This document shows positions 10,435 through 20,964 of a DNA stretch of 64,000 nucleotides, piece after piece (position 1 is the stretch's first letter; every line of letters begins with the position of its first letter). A program made the translations under genes and the position numbers. Source of the DNA: Craterostigma plantagineum (lineage: Eukaryota > Streptophyta > Magnoliopsida > Lamiales > Linderniaceae); assembly GCA_027422505.1 (NCBI GenBank), contig JAPQWV010001362.1, positions 29,444-93,443 of the forward strand, in the 5' to 3' direction. The notes under the pieces were generated by a model, which was not told where the DNA came from, made no database searches, and saw nothing but the letters and a program-made list of their open reading frames with translations.

Positions 10435-12387
10435 TGTTGGGTTACCCGGTGTGTCCCGGAGACGCCACGTCCCCGGGTACGGTGCGGAACAAAATTTTTC
10501 CGGGTTCCCTTATTGCCCTCGTTGCTCGGATCAGAATAGTAACACATAGACATGTAATAGGGCAGGTCAAACCCGTAGAGAATTTCCAGTTGAAGCGAGT
10601 GGCAGCTCCTCGTCCTTTTCTTCACGACTTCGTCGATGGTGGTGGATGGCACTAGATCGTCACGCCGACCTCGCAGTGTACCACAGAATCAGTTCTCTAA
10701 AGATGGCTAGAGAGAATCGAGCCGTCGCGTGGGAGAAAAGTGTTTTTTCGGTGTGTATTTTGTGCCTTTGTTATGGACGAAATTTACACTCCAAATTACG
10801 AAATAGGGCTGCCCTAATTATACTATGATATATTTGGAAATCCCTAAGATATCTCAAAGATATGGTTTTCAATTTTGCTCCTTAAGTGGAGAGATTTTGC
10901 CATATCTTTCTCTCCCTTATTTAATTCAAATTCATATAAGGATACTTACCATAATTAGACAACTAACTTAAATACTAAGTCAAACTAAGTATATGTAAAT
11001 ATGGTATAAAATTCGAAACTTAATCCAAGATTAATTTCGAAATTTTCACGTTAAAATAAATAATATTCCAAATATATTATTTCAATATTTATATTTAATT
11101 TTCGAAATTAATTCCCAAGGCATAATTCGAAAATTAGCTTAGGGTCCAATTCCATTTTACCCTCAAGCCTTTTAACCACTTGGCCAAGCCCAAGCTCAAA
11201 GTTATTTTCATACGAAGTCCGACTTCGGTCCATCAAACGGCCCGAGGACCACTAAGGCGCGGCCCAACGGCCCAAGGCCCGTTAAGGCCCAAACGCTTTC
11301 TCTCCTTATTAGTACACTTTGATGATCCTTTTTAAGCCCGACTCTCTAGGTTCGACTCAATCGGCAAGGGAGGAATCCAAGAGTCCGGTAGTTACCTAGC
11401 CAATCCCGCAGTACCTGACCGTAACCCGATTCGAGTGCGAATTTCGATCCAGTCTCTATTCGAGAACCTTACTATAGATTATAGTTCTACGTATAAACCA
11501 TTCAGCTGTGTCCCAATCGAGTGAGAGCCATGGTCTATGTCAAACTCACTATACTCGATTCTATGATAAAACAGGGACGAGGCAAATTACCAAACTACCC
11601 TCCATGTCTAACATGAGTTAGTCAATACCTTGGCTAAGGATTTCGTAATTTCCCGTCGCTGTCCTCATATGACACTTATCTCGATTACTTGCGAGACTGT
11701 GAATCCATACTCGGCGGTCTAAGCCCGGCAATCACAAATCGTCATCAAGACCGCATCTGGCCCGCTGACCCATGCAACAGCAAATTGGGGCGAGGGGAAC
11801 CAGTGACAGTCGAGACTTCGAAGTCAACTCCACCAAAGCCCCTTTCGGTCTAAGGTTCACGTAGACTACTATAGTGTTGTCGTTGGTCATTGACACTACT
11901 TGAGTAATAAGCCATGTTCGACCGTACGACCCGTGAGTCAGTGTCCATGAAACGATTCAATCCCTTGATTCGACTCGCATCACAAGTCATGACCTCCGCT
12001 TCCAAGGGGGTATCGGCACTCGATTGGTCATCGACAAATAAGTCGTAATCGGTTATCCAGCACCCAACTGGAGCGTAAGGCTTGCGGACTTCTAATGCTC
12101 GAGGTTAAGAGTCCACTGGTGCCTTCCTCTCTCATACTCATCGAGAACAGTGACTCAACTCGACACATTTGGATTTGCTCATTTATTGCTTTACCGGATG
12201 CTTAGTAAAGTACTCTTATATCCAATAAATGAACAACGTCTTTCAATAAACACACAAAAAATATCTTATTACATAAAAGGTCGAATGATAAATAAGCTAA
12301 TGCCCTATACATTCTAATCCTCGTATAGCATTCGAGGGCATAAGCATATGAGTATTTCAGGATTCAAATGCGTGTTACAAACTAACA
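10435..12387 (-). repeat. 3' LTR of copia-1
   Basis: It starts TGTTGGGTTACCC on the plus strand and matches 29135-30961 along its length. Near its right end the plus strand goes from GAGGGCATA into about 40 bases not present in the partner (about 12,343-12,382) before the terminal TAACA, so this copy carries a small insertion or replacement just inside the LTR end. Confidence 0.9.
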
Positions 12388-12398
12388 ATCTCCCACTT
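12388..12398 (-). other. Polypurine tract of copia-1
   Basis: The minus strand reads AAGTGGGAGAT, immediately followed by the LTR start TGTTAG. It lies 5 bases beyond the RNase H stop codon at 12403-12405. Confidence 0.85.
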
Positions 12399-12402
12399 GC
12401 AC

Positions 12403-14053
12403 TCAATGCCATGCGCTGCAATATCTAATACCCATCTTTTCAAGATGTCTAGCCAGCACTGCCTGTGATAGAGGCTTGGTGAACCCGACAACGTTTTTTG
12501 CGGTCGCAATCTTCTGCACGGCTACGTAGCCATTCTCAACGAATCCACGTAACACGTGGTACTTTCTTTCTATATGTTTGGACCTGCTGCGAGACCTCGG
12601 TTCTTTTGCCTGATCAATAGGGCCAGTATTGTCACACCACAACTGCAATGGCCTATCTGCTACAGGAACGACACCAAGTTCTTCCAAGAACTTTCTCATC
12701 CAAACACCTTCCTTCGCTGCCTCTTAGGCCGCCATATACTCTGCTTCGCAGGTGGAATCTGCAGTCGTGCTCTGTTTGGAACTTTTCCAAGACACCGCTC
12801 CACGTTGAGAGTAAAGACGAATCTTGAAGTGGATTTTCGGTCGTCCACATTAGACTGGAAATCCGAATCCGTATACCCTTCCACTTCCAATTCTTCATTA
12901 CCGTAGACCAGCATCATATCCTTAGTCCGTCTGAGGTAATTGAGGATAGTCTTGACTGCTGTCCAATGTTCCTTACCAGGGTCAGCCTGAAACCGACTGA
13001 CTACGCTCACAGCGTACGCCAAGCGCTGTGCCTAGGCCGCCCGCCCATGGTGCCGAAGCGTGCCGCCCATGGTGCCTAGGCCGCCCGCACATGGTGCCAA
13101 GGCAAGGTATCGACATGGGCAGACCTGAGGACGACGACATTGTGGACGAGGAAATAATTGTTGAGGACCACCATCGGGTGTCAGGTCGCGTGCAAAGCAT
13201 CGTGTACATCAAGCTACCCACCGCGGATGCATAGGGGATTCCATTCATTTCTTTCCGCTCCAACTCACTTTGAGGGCCTTGGAAAGGTGAATCCCATGCC
13301 GCATAGGCCGGAACCCTTTCTTAGAGTTGTCCATATTATAACGCTTCAGGACCTTCTCTAAGTAAAGGGCCTGGGAGAGTCCTAACATACGATTCGCTCG
13401 ATCTCTATAAAGGAGAATCCCCAAGATGTAGGTAGCTTCTCCCAAGTCTTTCATGTAGAATTCGGTCGAAAGCCAAGCTTTCACCATCGAGAGCATTCCA
13501 ATATCATATCCTATCAAAAGAATGTCGTCCACGTACAATATGAGGAAAGATATTTTGCTCCCACTGCTTTTGTTGTAGACGCAAGGTTCGTCTTCGTTCT
13601 TTAAGAATCCATTGCCCTTGACCACTCCATCGAACCGAAGATTCCAGCTTCTGGAGGCTTGTTTCAGTCCATAAATGGACTTGTTCAGTTTGCACACCTT
13701 ATGAGCATCTCCTTGCGATGTAAAACCCTTGGGCTGCTCCATAGATAATTCCTCATTGAGTATCCATTTAGGAACGCAGTTTTCACATCCATCTGCCAGA
13801 TCTCATAGTCATAGTGCGCAGCTATCGCAAACAATGTTCGAGTGGACTTCATCATAATAACAGGCGAAAAGGTCTCCTCATAGTCAATGCCCTCTTTTTG
13901 ACTGTACCCTTTCGCCACAAGCCTAGCTTTGTATGTATCAACCAATCCGTCAGATCCTATCTTTCTCTTGTAGATCCATTTACACCCAATGGGTTTGTAA
14001 CCATCTGGGAGGTCTACTATAGTCCAGACTTGGTTTTCATACATAGAATCCAT
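12403..14053 (-). pseudogene. copia-1 reverse transcriptase and RNase H
   Basis: RT begins near 14053 ([46 protein letters not shown]). It shifts frame near 13,740 (KLNKSIYGLKQASRSWN) and has an intact catalytic LYVDDILLIG near 13,520. After MLCTRPD (about 13,190) a GC-rich insertion interrupts the protein until AYAVSVVSRFQ (13,020). RNase H follows (EGYTDSDFQSNVDDRKSTS near 12,860; another frame break; LWCDNTG near 12,640; SKHIERKYHVLRGFVENG) and ends in a stop at 12403-12405. The domain order RT then RNase H at the 3' end is as in Ty1/copia. Confidence 0.9.
13023..13186. repeat. GC-rich insertion with internal repeats inside copia-1 RNase H region
   Basis: About 164 bp separate two segments that are adjacent in other copia polyproteins. 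Its left part repeats GCCTAGGCCGCCCGCCCATG (13030) and GCCTAGGCCGCCCGCACATG (13074), each followed by GTGCC, with a shorter CCGCCCATGGTGCC between them (about 13,063). Base composition is far richer in G and C than the flanks. I see no clear terminal repeats or target duplication. Confidence 0.6.
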
Positions 14054-14438
14054 TTCGGTTTGCGTAGCTATAAGTCATTTCTCCGAATCTTTATCCCTGA
14101 TTGCCTGGTCATAGGTCGATCGTCGCCGACGTGCCCTTCCATCGCAGCAACCTCGTGCTCAATGTGGACCATCCCGTATCTCTCCGGCTGGCGAGATACT
14201 CTACCCGACCTGTGCAAGTCAGGTTGCGTCTCGGACTGCTCTACGGTGTCATCCGACACTGGAGTTTGTGAAAGCGCTTCTGAATACTCTCCAAGAGTTA
14301 CTTCGCGACCCGCTCCACCATCTCGAACGAAATCTTCTTCGAGAAAGTGAGCGTGAAGGGCTACAACGATTCTCTAATCGTCGTGGAAGTAAAACTGGTA
14401 TCCTATGGAATCCTCTGGATACCCGACAAAACGTCCTT

Positions 14439-15131
14439 TCACAGCCTTCGATTCCAGTTATCTATCTTGAGCTTTTTCACAAACGCGGGGCAACCCCAAA
14501 TTCTAATGTGATTCAAGCTCGGTTTTCGTCCTGTCCATATCTGATACGAAATACGATTGACAGACTTTGTAGGACATCTATTCAGAATGTGTGCCGCTGT
14601 CAACAGGGCATGACCCCACAACGATATGGGCAGGTCTGTATAGCGTAGCATAGATCGAACCTTATCCAACAGAGTTCGATTTCTGTGCTCGGACACACCG
14701 TTCAACTGCGGTGTTCCGGGCGGTGTCATCTGTGAAATTATCCCGTTCTCTTTCAAGAACTCGTCAAACTCGAGGCTCATGTACTCGCCGCCTCGATCTG
14801 ATCGAACGGCTTTAATGCTCTTTCCAGTCTGATTTTCCACCAAAGCCTTGTACTCTTTGAACAATTCAAAAGTATCAGACTTATTCTTCATGAGATACAC
14901 CTTGCCAAAGCGAGAGTGATCATCAGTGAAGGTAACAAAATAATGGAAGTTACCGCGGGCCGCTACCCCGAACGATCCGTAAAAAACATCCGTGTGGACC
15001 AAACTGAGAAGTTCTGCGGCTCTCGTGAAAGTCCCTGTGAAGGGCGACTTGGTCATCTTTCCAAGGATACAAAATTCACAAGTTGGACAGGGATCAGATC
15101 CAAGCAGCTTTATAACGCCAGTTTTCTCCAA
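14439..15131 (-). pseudogene. copia-1 integrase
   Basis: This is a continuous open segment of about 230 residues. It has the second half of the zinc-binding domain (CPTCEFCILGKM), the first catalytic aspartate (LVHTDVFYGSF), the second (VRSDRGGEYMS) and the glutamate (LNGVSEHRNRTLLD), with about 35 residues between the last two as in retroviral-type integrases. It is separated by frame breaks from protease upstream (15,110) and from RT downstream. The stretch 14,060-14,430 is the poorly conserved integrase-RT linker with stops. Confidence 0.9.
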
Positions 15132-15757
15132 CTCAAGTATCTTCTGTTCTCCAGCGTGACCGAGTCGAAGATGCCACAGCTTGAGTTCGACTCCAATTTT
15201 CGGTTGTTGGTGAATGTATTAACAGTTTTTATTTTATCTTCGATATTTAGGTAATACAACCCATTCAGTAAACTTGCACTTCCGACGCAATTATTTCCAA
15301 AATAAATATTGCATATATTATTACTAAAACGGAACTCATAACCGTTTCCGCTCAAAACGAGAATAGAAACAATATTCTTAAGCCCCTTGGGCAATACCAA
15401 ACAATCGGAAAGCAGTAAACTATGTCTAGTAGATAAAATGAGAGTTCTTGATCCAATGTGGGTCGCCGGTATACTATGTCCACTTCCTACGTTGATCATG
15501 ATCTCTCGATCCGCCAGCTTCCTACTTCGTTCCAGACCCTGGTTCGAAACACAGATGTGAGCACTAGCTCCCGAGTCTAAGATCCATGAAGCGGAATATA
15601 TTGTCATAGAACAATTTGTTTCCAAAACGTAAAGTTCTTTACCTGAGGCAGCTAGCTTCGGGCAATCGCGCTTCCAATGGCCAAGCTCATTGCAGTGAAG
15701 GCACTTGTCCGTCGGCTTGGCGCATTTGAACAAGTTCTTCTTGGCCTTGCCTTTCAA
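15110..15757 (-). pseudogene. copia-1 zinc knuckle and protease
   Basis: The segment has a CCHC zinc knuckle (CLHCNELGHWKRDC, about residues 19-32) followed by the aspartic protease active site (WILDSGASAHIC, near 15,580), and runs towards the pre-integrase domain (YLNIEDKIK). It is read in one frame for 215 residues before breaking near 15,110. Zinc knuckle, protease, then integrase is the normal copia order. Confidence 0.88.
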
Positions 15758-16448
15758 AATTCGTCCTTTGGGCTTAGTGGGTTTGTCCGACTTTTTCTTT
15801 GTACTCGACCCTCGAGTCTTAGTATTCGCGACAAGAACAACTTTCTTTCCTTTCCCTTCTTCATCTGAGTCTGCGCTGCCGACAACTGGTTCATTAACCC
15901 AGTCAATGTCATCTCGGCCTTGTTCAGATTAAAGTTCACGTTGAACGAATTGAAGGAAGGTGGGAGCGACTGAAGTATAAGATCGTTCTGAAGTTCGTTA
16001 TCCATGATAAAGTCCAGTGCCTCGAGTCTTTCGATCCAATCGATCATCTTGAGCACATGCGCTCCGACGTCACTACCCTCAGCCATTTTGCAATGAAATA
16101 GTTGCTCTGTCAGGGAATAGCGAGCACTCCTGGAATGTTCGCCAAAAGCTCCTTCAAATGAAGCAAAATGGCACCCACTTCCATTTCCGAGTGAGTGCGC
16201 TGCAACTCATTGCTCATGGAAAGAAGTATATAGCCCTTGAGCTTTGGTTCGTCTATCTGCCATTTGGCATACGCAGCCCGGTCTTCGTCACTCGCATCAG
16301 TCCCTGGGACTTGCGGTACGGGGGAATCGAGGACATAAGTCAGCGACTCCATACCTAGGACTATCCTTAGGTTACGGAGCCAGTCCATGTAGTTTGGTCC
16401 CACCAAACAATTTCTCTCAAGCAGCATAGTAATTATGTTCGTCATCGC
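15754..16448 (-). pseudogene. copia-1 gag
   Basis: The probable start is the ATG at 16448 (MTNIITMLLERNCLVGPNY). Gag signatures of the copia type follow: WLRNLRIVLGMESLTYVLD, the LLSMSNELQRTHSEM segment and LLHLKELL. A frameshift near 16,115 passes into HVLKMIDWIERLEALDF and ILQSLPPSFNSFNVNFNLN. The protein runs on to the zinc knuckle segment at 15,757. The upstream in-frame methionine at 16,553 is less likely, because the extra 35 residues lack gag character. Confidence 0.85.
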
Positions 16449-17685
16449 AGTAAATAGAATGAAACGTAAAGCTGGAGAAAATAAAGATCTAATTAGGTTT
16501 ATCTTATCATTCATCAAGCGCAAACAAGGACTTTTCATTTCGCTTGCCTCCAACTATTTTTCTCGAAAAACTATACTCCCGAGAAGAGTTTCGGAAACCT
16601 CGTTGAAAGTTTCATAGTGGAGTTGATGTCCCCGACTCGACTAGACTCGCCTCAACCTTTAACGCAATATTTGGCTCATCTAATCTTATCGAAGTCACGT
16701 CGAACGCGAACTTATCCAATAAGAGTTTCAACTATCTTAGTCTAAGTCATTGACCCTCACGGCTAACCCTGCTTATTGGGTTTAACTGCCTAAGTTTGAC
16801 CTATCAACTTATGCTCAAATCGCACAGAATGTACCGCCCCTTGCTGCCATACGCTTCGTGGGGGCGGACTGGTATGACGAGCGGTGTCCAAGACGCTCCC
16901 GAGACGCTAACACTGGGGCGGGATATACGACGCCAACTTACTCGGAACAAATCGCAAAACTCCCAATGCTAGACATCTCAAGCATGATAGAAGACAGGAA
17001 TCTAATTCCTTTACCCACTTAGTATTTATCAAACGGGAGAATAAACCATCTCACATAAGAGCACATAAAACATGCATATCATTTCAAAAACCAACACGCA
17101 CGTAGGTAGTAAATTGACCATAGGAAAATAAACTACAAGACAACACCAGCGGGTTATATCTAGCCTATCCCTATTACGTGCGTCTTCAAAAGATATCGGG
17201 TCGTCGCACGGGTCTTGAAGTCGTCAAACCTCAAAGTCACCGAACGTCCACCACCTTGTCACCGCCGGGGGGTTTCCTTCCATCAAATGGGACCTCGTCT
17301 TCGTATTTAAGTCTAATCTAATAAAACGGTAAATTACAACACGGGGGGATCATAAGTCCCCGAACAACCCGTATGAAACAAATACAACCCGGGGGGACGT
17401 AACCCTTAACAAATGACCCGGAAACCAAATTCCTAAACCCGCAAGTGCGCCTTAAATCACATTCATAACGAGCACGTTGAATATTACATAATTTTATAAA
17501 GGAACGAAAATTGGGCGACAGGCCAAGCCCATTAAAATGCCCGTTAAGGATTTGAGCATGAAGCCCTAGAATAGCTGCCGCGACTCAAATCGCTCAGCCA
17601 TCAAAACACGCTGGGGAGCCATGGCGGAGAAGGCCACCGGCGTGGAGTCCCGGCTGGAACCGGTGCTGCCACTGCCGGCGCCGCC
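16449..17685 (-). other. copia-1 leader, proximal part
   Basis: This is untranslated leader between gag and the gypsy-2 insertion point. No protein is evident. The part next to the insertion (17,600-17,685) is very GC-rich, like the matching distal leader at 28,577-29,121, and both halves contain CTGCCGCGACTC. Confidence 0.7.
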
Positions 17686-18539
17686 TGTAGGGCCCGAGAC
17701 CCGCAAATTAGGTCGGCCAATAAATTATGTATATGACCTAAGTAGTTTCGTGCTAATTAGCCTACGTGTTATATGTTTATGCGATTTTATGAATTTCATG
17801 CTCATGTTGTTATGAGAATTACGTGCAATTACGTGCCGATAAATATGTACTTATGACGACCCCTAAATTATGTGAGTGATTTTCGAAAATAATGCTAATG
17901 AAGGACATGACAATGATAATAACAGTAAAAGAGAAAACAGATGGGAGTTGGGCTAGGATTCTCTTGGGCCATGAATTATTAAATTTGGGCTCAACCCCTT
18001 TTTGAAATCCATTTAGGGGACAAAGCTTCCTCAAAACAAGGAGATCCCACGCCATTAGAGTCCCATCACCATGCTCACCTCAAGATATTTAATCTAAATT
18101 TTTTTTATTAACTTCATAAACTTACTAGGAGAGAAACCAACGAAAATTAAAGGAGGAAGAAGGGAGAAAATCGAAGAAGCTCCAAACAACACCCTCAAAA
18201 TTAGCCAAGGATTCGAGTAAGTGAAATCATCCCCCTAAGTTATTTCGAGTTGCCTTAGTAGAAATATTAAATTAAATCACATTGAGGATTTCTTTGAGTT
18301 AATTAGGCATTGAACACACTGACTTGTTCCTAAGACTTATAACCTTAACCTGAGATAATTTTGAGGGATGATTGAGCGAGTTAAGAACTCAAGTTATGAA
18401 GAAGTAAGTAGCTTGAGAAAAGCTCAATCAAAGTTCAGAAGGTTTATTGAGTGGTGATATAAGCTGTTCAGATTAAGAAACCTCGAAGTCACGAGTGGTT
18501 GTGTAGGAATAATGTCGTGAGATTCATAGGGATTTAAGA

Positions 18540-19300
18540 ATGTCGAAAATCCTGTTAGTAGAATATCGAGCCATCTCAAACCATGCCGAGATTTCTTTCG
18601 AAAAGTAAGAAACATGTCGAGATCAACAAATAATAAATATCGAGATCTTATTTCACCAACAAGCTCGAGATCCTTGTATAGTTTAAATATCGAAGCTTGA
18701 GATAAGGAATGTCGATATGCATATCTGAACTCCATATCGAAATCTTTGTTAAGGATAAACTCGAAATCTTATATATATAATGTCGGGACTTAATTTAACC
18801 TACAACTCGAGATCTATTTCAGAACATATGTCGAGGTTCTTAAACCTTGTACACACATCTCGAGATCTATTTTTAATCCATGTCGAGATCTTTACATCCA
18901 TTATATCGAGATTCCTATTGTACAAATATCGAGATCAATCTCGATATCAATGTCGATATCCTTAAATAGCCCAAATGCCGAATTCTTACACATACAAATG
19001 TCGAGATTTACTCCTGAATGTCGAGACCTAATTAACCATGCAACCCGAGATTTAACCACAATGCCGAAATTCCATAACTAGACCCGATATCCTTGTTTAT
19101 AAGTCTAACATATCACTCGACATTTAGATTAGAATGTCGACAACTAGCTCGAGATCCTACCTTACAATTTATATCGAGATCCATGTTGAAGCTCGTGTCT
19201 TGCTTAATCAATGTCGAGCCTTCGTATAGTAATAAGATGTCGAACCCTTATATGATGTCGAGATCCACCTTAGAAACATGCCGAAATCATGTCGAAATCC
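18540..19300 (+). repeat. Array of about 33 degenerate TGTCGAGATC motifs in the U3 of gypsy-2
   Basis: Roughly every 20-25 bases the strand repeats a TGTCGAGATC-like word (variants ATATCGAGATC, ACTCGAGATC, ATGCCGAAATC). The spacers between words are unrelated. The same array is present in the 3' LTR (26319-27080). Confidence 0.85.
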
Positions 19301-20060
19301 CACAAATGCAAGAGATCGGGCGACTCCATGCAAAAACCTAAATCGGACGAAATGAGCTACCCGCAACTTCACGAAATCGGGCGATTTCAAGCTTCACAAA
19401 TCGAACGGATCGAACAACACTTAGATATTTCGCCGAGCTCCTTAGGTTAGAATTTAATACTAACATAATTTAGAAATTGGCTAGGCATGGACTTGGCTTA
19501 GACTCGAAGCTGGCGAACCCAATAAATCTAGCACATTAATATAGTAAAAATAATCTAGTTCGTCTTAAGTAATAAATAAAGGCATAATACTGATACGATG
19601 ATGTTTATGTCTAAAGGTCGAACGGTAGGAATTTCCCGAAGCAGTGAATTAGCATAGCACGGACGACATGTAAGTAGAAATTCAACTACGACACGTAACC
19701 TGCCTGCGTCCAAATTATGTGAATTATGTGCTCGTGTATTTTGTACGAAATGTGTACGTTGCAACAATATTTAATTTTATGCATGATAGCATGATCTGCA
19801 TATTTTTACGAGCATAGCACGAGCATTTGCACGCATGCGTAGTGTATAAGGCGCGAGGTAAGAGCGTGCATAAGATCGCCGCTGTGCGATGTATACTCGC
19901 CGATATTGGCATCTGTGTCGACTCGCTGAAGAGTCACGGCTGCCCCTATGCAGCCAGTAAGGCGAATGAAGCTATAAGGCCTGTATAAGAGGCTGGGGGA
20001 ATACCCCGTATGCGGGAGATGCAACCTGGAGGATGCGGCCCGGGGCACACGCTGAGTAAG

Positions 20061-20217
20061 GGAAGATTCCTTCGGGTGACCTTCTAGCGTGTAAAGCACT
20101 ACCAGGAGGGAAGATTCCTTCGGGTGACCTCCGTGGTCAGTGGCCTCGGTGTTGGCTACCAGTGAGAAGCGCTCGCGTGGAGGCCACCCTGAGTAAGGGA
20201 AGATTCCTTCGGGTGAC
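20061..20217 (+). repeat. Three copies of GGAAGATTCCTTCGGGTGAC
   Basis: Exact copies start at 20061, 20109 and 20198. The 3' LTR has the same set (first at 27837), one copy there carrying a single change (CAGG for CGGG). Confidence 0.9.
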
Positions 20218-20586
20218 CTTCTAGTGTGTGAACCTCCACACTTGAGATCTCTATAAGATGGCGCATAGTGGGACTGAAAGCCGAGGGCCCGTATGAAGTA
20301 AGAGTATGAGGAAAAGAGTACAAGTATAAGAAAAAGAGTATGAGCGTTAGAAAACGACGGCGTGGATTGTCGTTCGTTAGGACACGTGCATACATGCATA
20401 ATTTCTGCTTACTGAGCCTCGGTGGCTCATCGTTTATGTTACGTGTTGTAGGTACCGACGATCACGGTGTGTGATCCGACTTTTATGCGATGCCGATCTT
20501 TTGAAGCTATCCGGCTGCTTTTGAGGTGGGAGTGTGTGTATGGATGACGACCTGTGAAGGCCAGGCGCATAGGAAGCTTTTGGCTG

Positions 20587-20621
20587 CACACACACACACA
20601 GACACACACACACACACACAC
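20587..20621 (+). repeat. CA microsatellite in the 5' LTR
   Basis: A run of CA with one GA interruption. The 3' LTR copy (28363-28381) is shorter, which explains most of the length difference between the two LTRs. Confidence 0.9.
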
Positions 20622-20818
20622 TTGTCTTCTGTATAGACATGACTACGATGAATTGTAGAACGATTTGCGAACATTCTTTTGACATGTGTATAAGACTTCC
20701 GTACGTAGTTTTAAAAGTAAAAATTTTATTCGCATTTTTACGCTTTTGCGCGATAACAAAGCATTGGATACTTAAGATTAGAACGGAGTACGAGGGCGGA
20801 CGACGGGTCCCGACAGAG

Positions 20819-20830
20819 TGGTATCAGAGC
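20819..20830 (+). other. Primer binding site of gypsy-2 (initiator tRNA-Met)
   Basis: TGGTATCAGAGC starts three bases after the LTR end and is complementary to the 3' end of plant initiator tRNA-Met. Confidence 0.92.
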
Positions 20831-20964
20831 TTCGGTCACAGGTCCTGCAGACTGTCCATACACATACACTCAAAAGCGCGGAAGCGGCCTTGCTTGTAAG
20901 TACCATGTTATGTGAATCATGGTTTGATTTATTGGCCTTAGGAAATTGTCAGGATAGGTTGAGA

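Larger units (their letters stand above)
17686..20815 (+). repeat. 5' LTR of gypsy-2
   Basis: Bounded by TGTAGGGCCC and GGTCCCGACA and matched end to end by 25465-28576. It contains a long motif array (18540-19300), three copies of a 20-bp repeat (20061, 20109, 20198) and a CA microsatellite (20587-20621). Open frames on its minus strand are not supported as genes. Confidence 0.97.

Noticed and set aside
19806..20399. 197-codon open frame on the minus strand of the gypsy-2 LTR, repeated at 27,585-28,175
   Set aside because: Its conservation between the LTRs only reflects their recent common origin; it reads the three 20-bp repeats as repeated peptides and is antisense to the element.
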